Position numbers and translations under genes: made by a program. From Campylobacteraceae bacterium (GTDB lineage Bacteria; Campylobacterota; Campylobacteria; Campylobacterales; UBA6016), in contig JAEMQC010000128.1 of assembly GCA_022758985.1 (NCBI GenBank), positions 1-13,287 on the forward strand: a DNA stretch of 13,287 nucleotides, written 5' to 3'. This document shows positions 1-6,448 of this stretch, piece after piece. Position 1 is the first letter of the stretch. Each line of letters opens with the position of its first letter. The notes below the pieces were generated by a model. It saw only the letters and a list, made by a program, of their open reading frames with translations, was not told where the DNA came from and made no database searches.

Positions 1-1171
1 TTCTGCCGACAAAGTTTCTATTTGTCGTAGCTATCGCTCTTTCACCATCACCCAGAATACCCATATACCCGCCTAGACATGCGCCGCATGTTGGGTTGCT
101 AAATACCGCTCCCGCTTCTACGAATATATCCACATATCCTAGTTTATAGGCTTGCAAAGCGATTTTTTGCGTTGCAGGGGTGATGATTAGCCTCACATGC
201 GGGGCTACTTTTTTGCCCTTTAGTATCTTTGCCGCCATTTCAAGGTCTGAGAGTCTACCATTGGTGCATGAGCCGATGAATGCTTGGTCTATCTTGATTT
301 TATCTGCTACCGCTTGGCTTAGAGGCTTGCCGTTTGATGGCAAGAATGGATACGCTATCACAGGCTCTAGTGCCGCCACATCTATCTCAAGCACTTGACA
401 GTACTCGGCATCCTCGTCGGAGTAAAAATATTTTGGCTCACGAGCTAGCGTTTTATCGGCCAAAAACGCTTTTGTGATGTCATCTACCGCCACTATTCCG
501 TTCTTTGCCCCCGCCTCTATTGCCATATTGCAAAGGCTAAATCTATCGTCCATTGATAGATACTGTATCGTGTCGCCTGTAAACTCAAGCGCTTTGTATA
601 GTGCGCCATCCACCCCTATCATTCTGATGATTTCTAGGATTAGGTCTTTGCCCGTGACATACTCTTTTGGCTTGCCCTTGAATACGACTTTGATAGTCTC
701 AGGCACTTTAAACCAGTTTTCACCCGTTATCATCGTAAATGCTAGGTCGGTGCTTCCCATACCGGTAGAAAAAGCCCCCAAAGCCCCGTGCGTACAAGTG
801 TGGCTATCTGCGCCGATGATGACGTCACCAGGCACAACTAGCCCTTTTTCTGGCAAAAGTGCGTGCTCGATACCCATATCTTTTTCGTCAAAAAATAGCT
901 TCATATTGTGTTTTGCGGCAAAATCACGGCTGATACGAGCTTGATTGGCGCTCGCTATATCTTTTGCGGGGATGAAGTGGTCCATGACTATGCAAAAGCC
1001 ATCAGGATTTGCTAGTTTTGTAGCGCCTGATTCTTCAAATGCTCTGATGGATAGTGGCGTCGTGATGTCATTGCCTATCGTCATATCGACTTTTACTCTC
1101 ACTATTTCGCCCGCTTTTACCGCTTTGCCAGCGTGATCAGAAAAAATTTTTTCAGTTATCGTTTGTCCCAT
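1..1171 (-). CDS. leuC: 3-isopropylmalate dehydratase large subunit (3' end cut by window)
   Basis: LeuC, with LeuD, isomerises 2-isopropylmalate to 3-isopropylmalate in cytoplasmic leucine synthesis. Translating the minus strand gives 390 continuous residues that begin MGQTITEKIF and run off the window edge. The aconitase-superfamily [4Fe-4S] ligands are in place: Cys302 in GSCTNGR, and Cys362 and Cys365 in NPTCGACLGG. Further family motifs are GADSHTCTHGALGAF (about 120-134) and the start of the C-terminal TNRNFVGR motif (383-390). In the roughly 420-residue LeuC subfamily about 30-40 residues would remain, so the gene is probably intact beyond the edge. The ATG at 1171 has AAAAGG about 8 nt upstream and gives the usual family N-terminus. 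An in-frame ATG 18 codons further up is possible but less likely. A homoaconitase-type role is an alternative in this subfamily. LeuD is not in view and would be expected downstream. Confidence 0.93.
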   Translation of the reverse strand, partial: MGQTITEKIFSDHAGKAVKAGEIVRVKVDMTIGNDITTPLSIRAFEESGATKLANPDGFCIVMDHFIPAKDIASANQARISRDFAAKHNMKLFFDEKDMGIEHALLPEKGLVVPGDVIIGADSHTCTHGALGAFSTGMGSTDLAFTMITGENWFKVPETIKVVFKGKPKEYVTGKDLILEIIRMIGVDGALYKALEFTGDTIQYLSMDDRFSLCNMAIEAGAKNGIVAVDDITKAFLADKTLAREPKYFYSDEDAEYCQVLEIDVAALEPVIAYPFLPSNGKPLSQAVADKIKIDQAFIGSCTNGRLSDLEMAAKILKGKKVAPHVRLIITPATQKIALQAYKLGYVDIFVEAGAVFSNPTCGACLGGYMGILGDGERAIATTNRNFVGR

Positions 1172-1202
1172 AATGTTTACCTTTTGCAAATTAAAACTCA
1201 TC

Positions 1203-1308
1203 TTGCAAATCCCTCGCTTGCTCATTAAGGCTTCATGCGGGGTAGCCCCAAAATCAAAGATTTTGACCCTCACATTGCAGAAGCATTCGCTTCGTCGAGG
1301 GCTTGCAA
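1203..1308. repeat. nested inverted repeats in the leuC leader
   Basis: The outer arms are TTGCAAATCCCTCG (1203-1216) and CGAGGGCTTGCAA (1296-1308), which pair imperfectly and enclose further small hairpins. These are GGGG-TAG-CCCC (1239-1249), AAAATC-AAA-GATTTT (1250-1264) and GAAGC-ATTC-GCTTC (1280-1293). GCTTC at 1230-1234 can also pair with GAAGC at 1280-1284, so alternative folds exist. TTGCAAA occurs three times (1184, 1203, 1303), and the copy at 1184 lies beside the leuC ribosome-binding site. On the minus strand this segment would be the leuC mRNA leader. It could be a cis-acting leader RNA or an intergenic palindromic repeat. No match to a named riboswitch was recognised. Confidence 0.55.
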
Positions 1309-1327
1309 AATAAGCTCGTTTGCCGCA

Positions 1328-1333
1328 ATTTTA
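1328..1333 (-). promoter_or_regulatory. candidate leuC -10 box
   Basis: On the minus strand this reads TAAAAT, close to the campylobacterial sigma-70 -10 consensus. Transcription would start near 1321 and leave a leader of about 150 nt before the leuC ATG. No clear -35 is needed in this phylum. This is inferred from sequence only. Confidence 0.4.
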
Positions 1334-1354
1334 GCCGATTTTGGCTTTTATCGG

Positions 1355-1360
1355 TAAAAT
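1355..1360 (+). promoter_or_regulatory. candidate -10 box directly before the NFACT start codon
   Basis: TAAAAT ends 6 nt before the ATG at 1367, and no Shine-Dalgarno sequence is visible between them. If this is the -10 box, transcription would start at or within a base or two of the ATG, giving a leaderless mRNA. Confidence 0.4.
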
Positions 1361-1366
1361 TACGGT

Positions 1367-2677
1367 ATGAAATACGCCGTATTAAAAGCCCTTGTAACCA
1401 AACTTCAAAACGAGACGAAGCTCCTGCGCACTGTGCGTGTAGCAGATAGCGTACTAAAGGTGGAGTTTGACAAAAACGGAGTCTACTACTTTGACTTGAC
1501 TAGAGGACACAACTTCGTATTCAAAAAGGAGCGCTTCCCGCCAAAAAACTACCATGCTCCTTTCGACGCAGCTCTAGCAAAGCAGTTTACACGCTCAAAC
1601 ATCGACAAAATAGAGCTTATGTCAGACGATAAGATAATTCGCATATATTCGGCCGTAAAGCTCGGATATAAAGAACAAAAATCATCTCTTATCTTGGAGA
1701 TGACAGGCAAGTCGGCAAACGCTGTGATTGTCGATGAAAAAGAGACCGTGCTTTCGGCGCTCAGATATGAAGTAGGGGCTAGAGAGCTTCGCATCGGACA
1801 AAGATACGCTCCGCCTCCGCCCCCGCCTTTTAAGTTTTCGGATATAGATATTGGGGATGTGGACGCATATCTCGAAGAGCTGCTTGAGTCAAAGCAAAAA
1901 AATAGGTTAGAGAATCTAAAAGCGCAAAAAGTAGCTCAGATAGACAAAAAGATAGAGAAACTAGAGGAGCTGCTCGTCTCTTTTGAAGAGCCCTCTAATT
2001 TAAACGAAAAAGCCGATGAAGCTTTGAAAATAGGTGATTTGCTTTGTGCAAATGCGCATCTAATCGCTTCATACCAAAAAAGCGTAACACTGGATGATTT
2101 TGATGGAAACAAGACTACGATAGAGCTCCCGGAGGCAAAAAGCCAAAAAGAGATTCTAAACTTTTTCTATCAAAAAGCTAAAAAACTGCGCAAAAAAGCC
2201 GATGGGATATACAAGGAGAAAGAGTCAGTAGGCGAGAAGCTCTCTTTTTTGAAGGCGCAAAGAAGTGCAGTCCTTTCCGCAAAAGACGAAGAGGTCGTAA
2301 AGCTCTTTACTCAAAAGCCCAAGAAAGAGGATAAAAAAGAGGATGGCGGCGATATTTTCGAAGTTTTCTACAAAGAATACAAAATTTCGGTCGGAAAAAA
2401 TCGAAAAGGAAACGAAAAATTGCTAAAATTCGCCAGAGCAAACGATCTGTGGTTTCATATCAAAGATATGCCCTCGGCTCATGCGATACTTCATACCGAT
2501 AGACAAGCCGTGTCGGATGATGCGCTGCTTTTTGCCGCAAAGGTGTGCGTTGAGCTGTCGGTAGAGGTTGCTGGCTCTTATCTGGTTGATTATGCGAGGC
2601 GCAGAGACGTCTCGCCGGTCGAAGGTGCGAAAGTCAATTATGTCAACTATAAGACGCTAACCGTAAAAAAGGATTAG
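1367..2677 (+). CDS. NFACT-family protein (RqcH-like; 'fibronectin/fibrinogen-binding' family)
   Basis: This 436-residue cytoplasmic protein belongs to the family of bacterial RqcH and eukaryotic Rqc2/NEMF. These bind 60S/50S-peptidyl-tRNA complexes and direct C-terminal tailing of stalled nascent chains. Residues 1-155 form an NFACT-N-like domain, and about 175-300 is a Lys/Glu-rich coiled coil. From about 335 there is an NFACT-R (DUF814) domain with the hallmark NEKLLKFARANDLWFHIKD followed by AHAIL. It is shorter than the roughly 570-residue Bacillus RqcH, mostly in the middle region. The position matching the functionally important Asp-Arg pair reads Asp88-Lys89. A run of six prolines (149-154) links the N-domain to the coiled coil. 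No ribosome-binding site precedes the ATG. The same gene starts the cdsA-dxr cluster in C. jejuni, from memory. Family membership is clear, but the tailing function is inferred. Confidence 0.88.
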   Translation: MKYAVLKALVTKLQNETKLLRTVRVADSVLKVEFDKNGVYYFDLTRGHNFVFKKERFPPKNYHAPFDAALAKQFTRSNIDKIELMSDDKIIRIYSAVKLGYKEQKSSLILEMTGKSANAVIVDEKETVLSALRYEVGARELRIGQRYAPPPPPPFKFSDIDIGDVDAYLEELLESKQKNRLENLKAQKVAQIDKKIEKLEELLVSFEEPSNLNEKADEALKIGDLLCANAHLIASYQKSVTLDDFDGNKTTIELPEAKSQKEILNFFYQKAKKLRKKADGIYKEKESVGEKLSFLKAQRSAVLSAKDEEVVKLFTQKPKKEDKKEDGGDIFEVFYKEYKISVGKNRKGNEKLLKFARANDLWFHIKDMPSAHAILHTDRQAVSDDALLFAAKVCVELSVEVAGSYLVDYARRRDVSPVEGAKVNYVNYKTLTVKKD

Positions 2678-2679
2678 GG

Positions 2680-2991
2680 ATGGCAGCAGTCTCACCGGTA
2701 GGCGGACAGATATACGTCCAGCAGGCTACTCCGGCAGTATCTCAGCTAAACCAGACGGTTTTTCAGAGGTTTGATTTACAGGCTTTCGTGGCGGCGGAGG
2801 CCGAAAAAAACAGAGAGCCGCAAATAGAAGCGGTATCAAAAGCCGACGGTTCGCAAAATATAAAAGCCGACAATGAGGGCAATAGAAACAGTGAACAGTA
2901 TGAGCAGCAAAAAAGAGAAAAAAAAGATAAAGATGAAGAGGCCGAGGAGCCGCATTATAAATCTGACCACATACTTGATTTGAAAGTTTAA
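2680..2991 (+). CDS. small acidic hydrophilic protein of unknown function
   Basis: I do not recognise a named family for this 103-residue protein. The N-terminal third (MAAVSPVGGQIYVQQ onward) is neutral, with many Gln, Ala and Val. Residues 40-95 are strongly charged, rich in Glu, Lys and Asp, low in hydrophobics and probably disordered or helical. The protein ends with HILDLKV, a hydrophobic tail that looks like a conserved anchoring or docking motif. There is no signal peptide or membrane segment. The ATG lies 2 nt after the NFACT stop, with AAGGA inside the end of that gene, and cdsA follows 10 nt after its stop, so it is co-transcribed with both. In C. jejuni, from memory, a small predicted coiled-coil protein sits at the same place. 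This suggests a conserved campylobacterial orphan, not a chance ORF. Confidence 0.75.
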   Translation: MAAVSPVGGQIYVQQATPAVSQLNQTVFQRFDLQAFVAAEAEKNREPQIEAVSKADGSQNIKADNEGNRNSEQYEQQKREKKDKDEEAEEPHYKSDHILDLKV

Positions 2992-3001
2992 AGGAAAATT
3001 G

Positions 3002-3796
3002 TTGGAAACGCCTAGTTTTTTGAAAGCATCCAGGGAAAGATATGTTACCGCATTGGCGCTAGTAGGCATACTAGCTGCGGTAATGCTCATCGATAACTTT
3101 TTTTTGACCTGGGCTTTTATGGGTGTTTTTTATTTTTTGGGCTTTATAGAGGCTAGCAAGCTTTTTAAGCTCCAAAAACTATCGCTTTACCCGATGGCCA
3201 TAGCTATTTGGATAGCGGCATATTTTATGACGAATGCTGAAGATCTAGTATTTTTCGTCCTTTTGGTGTACGGCTCTTATCTAGCGTTCAAGAACAGGGT
3301 GGGCTTCGTCGAAGGCGTAGAGAGCGAAAAGGGAATAAAAAACCTGATAGTGTTTTTGTATCCTACTGCTCCGATGCTTTTTATGCTCTCTTTGTATAAA
3401 GATTACGGCATGGCGGCTCTTTTTTGGCTTGTCGTCATAGTGGCCACGACCGATACGGCGGCATATTTTACCGGTAAGGCAGTCGGCAAAGTACCGTTCT
3501 CTCCTGCTAGTCCGAATAAGACTTTGGAAGGAGTGCTTGGCGGCGTACTAGTAGCAAGTATAGTGGGTACTATGATGGGGATGGCGTTTTTGCCGTTTTT
3601 GAAAGCGCTCTTTATATCTCTATGTGTAGCGCTATCGTCGATTTTCGGGGATCTCTTTGAATCCTCTCTCAAAAGACATGCGGATGTAAAAGATAGCGGC
3701 AGTTTCCTCCCGGGACACGGCGGCGTGCTAGATAGGCTTGACGGACATCTATTCGGCGCTGTTGCTATGGTGGTGCTTCTTAGAGGTCTTTATTGA
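3002..3796 (+). CDS. cdsA: phosphatidate cytidylyltransferase (CDP-diacylglycerol synthase)
   Basis: CdsA makes CDP-diacylglycerol from CTP and phosphatidic acid at the inner membrane, the branch point to phosphatidylethanolamine, phosphatidylglycerol and cardiolipin. The C-terminal family signature is complete at about 221-248: SSLKRHADVKDSG, FLPGHGG and LDRLDG, including the Asp residues that bind metal and CTP. Several hydrophobic segments fill the first 215 residues. The length of 264 aa is typical. The start is a TTG: two in-frame TTG codons stand side by side at 2999 and 3002. AAGGA at 2991-2995 is 3 nt from the first and 6 nt from the second, so the second is preferred, but 2999 is possible. 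The last codons overlap the dxr start by 4 nt (TTGA), which points to translational coupling of two lipid-precursor genes. Confidence 0.93.
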   Translation: METPSFLKASRERYVTALALVGILAAVMLIDNFFLTWAFMGVFYFLGFIEASKLFKLQKLSLYPMAIAIWIAAYFMTNAEDLVFFVLLVYGSYLAFKNRVGFVEGVESEKGIKNLIVFLYPTAPMLFMLSLYKDYGMAALFWLVVIVATTDTAAYFTGKAVGKVPFSPASPNKTLEGVLGGVLVASIVGTMMGMAFLPFLKALFISLCVALSSIFGDLFESSLKRHADVKDSGSFLPGHGGVLDRLDGHLFGAVAMVVLLRGLY

Positions 3797-4884
3797 TAAT
3801 TCTCGGCTCCACAGGCTCTATTGGCGTAAATGCGCTTGATGTATGCGAAAGAAGCGGCATAGAAGTAGAGCTCCTCTCTGCCAAAAATAATGTAGAACTT
3901 CTAAAAAAACAGATAGAGAAATTCCGCCCAAAATACGCCTGTCTCCAAAAAAACGACGGAGTTTTAGGCGCCAACCTCGGCGATACGAAGATTTTTTACG
4001 GCGAAGAGGGACTAACCGAGGCTCTCTCAAAAACAAATAGCAAAAAAGCCCTAAACGCCATAGTAGGCTTTGCCGGGTTGCGCTCGACATTAGAGTGTAT
4101 AGAGCTGGGTAAAAATGTGGCGTTGGCGAATAAAGAGTCTCTCGTGGCAGCCGGAAAATTCATAGACGTATCCAAAATAACCCCGGTAGATAGCGAACAC
4201 TTTGCGCTTTGGTATCTAAACCGCAGCGCTCAAAAAATCCGCAAAATGACGATAACCGCAAGCGGTGGGGCGCTCAGGAATACCCCGCTTTCAGAGATAT
4301 ACGCCTCTAGTATAAACGACGTACTAAAGCATCCAAACTGGACTATGGGTCGCAAAATAACGGTCGATAGCGCCACAATGGTAAACAAGTTGTTTGAAAT
4401 TATAGAGGCGTACTGGCTGTTTGGTGCGGATATCTCATATGACGCAGTAATAGAAACCAGCTCTACTATACATGCCATGATAGAGTTTGATGATGGCGTT
4501 ACTACGGCGCAAATGAGCGAACCTGATATGAGACTGCCTATATCGTATGCGATTACGGGGAGTGCGACGCCGAATCTTTTTCGCTCAATAGACCTAGTCG
4601 CTCTCGGCTCTTTGGAGTTTAGGGCGATAGACGATGTTAGATACCCGGTATGGAGATTAAAAGAGGAGCTTTTAAGAAAACCACTCTCTGCAATCATTCT
4701 CAACGCAGCGAACGAGATAGGCGTAGAGGCGTTTTTGGATGAGAGTATAGCGTTTGGCGAGGTGGCGAACATAATATTTGGTTCGTACGAAAAATTTTGT
4801 CACATTCTGCCGGCGAGTATAGGCGACGTCTTTGCGCTTGATTTGGAGGTAAGAGAGTATGCAAGAAGTCTCATTAAAGCCTAA
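3793..4884 (+). CDS. dxr: 1-deoxy-D-xylulose 5-phosphate reductoisomerase
   Basis: Dxr (IspC) converts 1-deoxy-D-xylulose 5-phosphate to 2-C-methyl-D-erythritol 4-phosphate with NADPH, the committed step of the non-mevalonate isoprenoid pathway. The 363-residue protein starts with the NADPH-binding GSTGSIG (5-11). It carries NKES (113-116), the metal ligands Asp133 and Glu135 in PVDSEHFALW, and the SGG loop (157-159). HPNWTMGRKITVDSATMVNK (180-199), Glu202 as third metal ligand and SEPDMRLPISYAI (242-254) follow. It is shorter than the 398-residue E. coli enzyme but normal for this phylum. The start is a TTG overlapping the cdsA stop as TTGA, with AGAGG about 8 nt upstream. No ATG alternative retains the glycine motif. 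The end overlaps the next gene by 26 nt. Confidence 0.96.
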   Translation: MIILGSTGSIGVNALDVCERSGIEVELLSAKNNVELLKKQIEKFRPKYACLQKNDGVLGANLGDTKIFYGEEGLTEALSKTNSKKALNAIVGFAGLRSTLECIELGKNVALANKESLVAAGKFIDVSKITPVDSEHFALWYLNRSAQKIRKMTITASGGALRNTPLSEIYASSINDVLKHPNWTMGRKITVDSATMVNKLFEIIEAYWLFGADISYDAVIETSSTIHAMIEFDDGVTTAQMSEPDMRLPISYAITGSATPNLFRSIDLVALGSLEFRAIDDVRYPVWRLKEELLRKPLSAIILNAANEIGVEAFLDESIAFGEVANIIFGSYEKFCHILPASIGDVFALDLEVREYARSLIKA

Positions 4885-5404
4885 AATCCTCATACTTCAC
4901 GGCTGGGGTGGAAGCGACTTTCCGCATTGGCAGAGTTGGCTGGCGTCAGAGCTAGCAAAGGCAGGATATCCCGTGTATTTTCCACAGTTACCTTTTATGC
5001 ACACCCCTCGCAAAAAGGCGTGGTTAGAGAGTTTGGAGCAAATAATAGAGTCGTTCAAGCCGAACAGGATAGTGTGCCACTCACTTGGCAATATGCTTTG
5101 GTTTTGGTATGCAAAAAAATATCCAGACAAGCTTTTTGAGAAGGTGTTGCTAGTCGCTCCGCCGGCTAGGAGTACGAATATAAAAGCTATAGATACGTTC
5201 TTTCCGTATCCAAAGGCTGCTACTCTGGCGCACAATGCTCTGTTTGTTGCAAGTACAAACGACAAATATATGAGTGTAGATGAGGCAAAACAGCTCCAAA
5301 AAGAACTTGGATGTGAGATGAAAATTATCGAAAATGCAGGACATCTAAACTCCGATGCGGGATATGGTGCATGGCCTTTTGCGTATGAGTGGATTACGGC
5401 GTGA
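4859..5404 (+). CDS. RBBP9/YdeN-type alpha/beta hydrolase
   Basis: This 181-residue serine hydrolase of the RBBP9/YdeN family (Pfam Ser_hydrolase) has a single compact domain and no signal peptide, so it is probably cytoplasmic. The oxyanion-side motif LILHGWGGSD lies at 11-20. The nucleophile elbow is CHSLGN with Ser75. Asp135 in STNDKYM and His162 in AGHLNSDAGYG complete the catalytic triad. The substrate cannot be deduced, because members of this family act as esterases or have unknown substrates. The ATG has a strong GGAGG 9 nt upstream within dxr, so the 26-nt overlap with dxr is probably real. Its stop overlaps the preferred tsaD start by 4 nt. In C. jejuni, from memory, a different protein occupies the slot between dxr and tsaD, so this gene may be a lineage-specific replacement in a conserved cluster. 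Confidence 0.85.
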   Translation: MQEVSLKPKILILHGWGGSDFPHWQSWLASELAKAGYPVYFPQLPFMHTPRKKAWLESLEQIIESFKPNRIVCHSLGNMLWFWYAKKYPDKLFEKVLLVAPPARSTNIKAIDTFFPYPKAATLAHNALFVASTNDKYMSVDEAKQLQKELGCEMKIIENAGHLNSDAGYGAWPFAYEWITA

Positions 5405-6384
5405 TACTATCTATTGAGTCAAGTTGCGACGATAGCGCAATAGCTATAACCGAGATAGCCACCAAAAAGCTTATTTTCCACCGCAAAATATCTCAAGATG
5501 CCGAGCATAGCGTGTATGGCGGCGTAGTACCGGAACTTGCCAGTCGTCTGCACGCCCTTGCATTGCCAAAACTTTTGGAGTCCGTCAGTGAATATCTACC
5601 TCATGTCAAAGCCGTAGCAGTCACCAACGAGCCTGGTCTGGTCGTTTCTCTTGTGGAAGGTGTATCTATGGCAAAAAGCGTCGCAATAGCGCTAAATGTT
5701 CCGCTCATCCCCGTAAATCACCTAGTCGGACACATCTATTCGCTTTTTATAGAAAAAGAGACCCAAATCCCACTCGACGTACTATTGGTATCAGGCGGAC
5801 ATACGCAGTATATGAGAGTGTCAGATATGCAAAACGTAGAGCTTATCGCAAAGACGATGGACGACAGCTTCGGGGAGAGTTTTGACAAGGCCGCCAAGAT
5901 GCTAGGGCTTGGTTATCCTGGCGGACCTCTTATCGAGGAGTGGGCGTCAAGGGGTGACGAAAATGCTTATGAGTTGCCCGTAGCCCTTCAAGACAACAGG
6001 CTAGCATTTAGCTACTCCGGGCTCAAAAACGCTTTTAGGCTAAAGATAGAGGAAGAAGGTGAGTTGGATGAGGCCAAAAAAGCAAATTTTGCCGCTTCGT
6101 TTCAAAAAGTAGCAATAGAGCATTTAATATTTAAAATCAAACAGATAGTAAGAGATAGGCCGCCTACGCTGCTTGGAGTAGTGGGCGGCGCCGCCGCAAA
6201 TAAGAGACTTAGAAGCGAACTTAACGTATTATCAGAGAAGTATCGATTTGAGCTTCTTTTCCCAAAAATGGAGTTTTGCTCCGATAATGCGGCTATGATC
6301 GGTAGAGTCGGCGTAGAGGCGTATGAAAAAAAGTTGTTCAAAAACTACACAAATTTTGATGTAGCCTCAAGAGCCAATTTCTAA
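5401..6384 (+). CDS. tsaD: tRNA N6-adenosine threonylcarbamoyltransferase
   Basis: TsaD (formerly Gcp/YgjD), with TsaB and TsaE, transfers the threonylcarbamoyl group to A37 of ANN-decoding tRNAs in the cytoplasm. Starting at GTG 5401 the protein has 327 residues and begins MILSIESSCDDS, the standard family N-terminus. Metal-binding His107 and His111 lie in NHLVGHIYSLF, followed by LVSGGHTQY. DDSFGESFDKAAKMLGLGYP, FSYSGLKNAF, GGAAANKRLR and the C-terminal metal ligand Asp295 in FCSDNAAMIG are also present. A GTG at 5389 would add four residues (MDYG). I prefer 5401 because it fits the family N-terminus and gives a 4-nt GTGA overlap with the hydrolase stop, although neither start has a strong ribosome-binding site. 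It is the last gene of the run and is followed by a dyad in the spacer before tpx. Confidence 0.95.
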   Translation: MILSIESSCDDSAIAITEIATKKLIFHRKISQDAEHSVYGGVVPELASRLHALALPKLLESVSEYLPHVKAVAVTNEPGLVVSLVEGVSMAKSVAIALNVPLIPVNHLVGHIYSLFIEKETQIPLDVLLVSGGHTQYMRVSDMQNVELIAKTMDDSFGESFDKAAKMLGLGYPGGPLIEEWASRGDENAYELPVALQDNRLAFSYSGLKNAFRLKIEEEGELDEAKKANFAASFQKVAIEHLIFKIKQIVRDRPPTLLGVVGGAAANKRLRSELNVLSEKYRFELLFPKMEFCSDNAAMIGRVGVEAYEKKLFKNYTNFDVASRANF

Positions 6385-6387
6385 TTA

Positions 6388-6423
6388 AGACAAAATTTAT
6401 CTTTTTTAGCTTAAAATTTGTCT
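6388..6423 (+). promoter_or_regulatory. dyad and candidate tpx promoter
   Basis: AGACAAAATTT (6388-6398) and AAAATTTGTCT (6413-6423) form an 11-bp inverted repeat with one mismatch around a T-rich loop. The right arm contains TAAAAT (6412-6417), a plausible -10 box preceded by a T-tract as in campylobacterial promoters, which would start tpx transcription near 6424. The dyad might be an operator for a peroxide-responsive regulator or a weak terminator for tsaD. Sequence alone does not decide this. Confidence 0.4.
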
Positions 6424-6448
6424 AGTTATCAAAAAACAAGGAGAAAAA

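Larger units (their letters stand above)
1327..1361. promoter_or_regulatory. inverted repeat containing both divergent -10 boxes
   Basis: The left arm AATTTTAGCCGAT (1327-1339) and right arm ATCGGTAAAATT (1350-1361) are inverted copies with a single bulged G. The left arm carries the candidate leuC -10 on the minus strand, and the right arm carries the candidate -10 of the NFACT gene on the plus strand. A dyad of this kind between divergent genes may be an operator, or may simply be a symmetrical back-to-back promoter pair. Confidence 0.45.

Noticed and set aside
180..1136. Three plus-strand open frames at 180-398, 474-944 and 945-1136
   Set aside because: All are shadows of leuC, whose minus-strand translation carries complete catalytic motifs.
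4230..4772. 180-codon open frame on the minus strand inside dxr
   Set aside because: It is antisense to strongly conserved dxr coding sequence, its translation shows no recognisable family, and no ribosome-binding site precedes it. Long antisense frames arise from codon bias.
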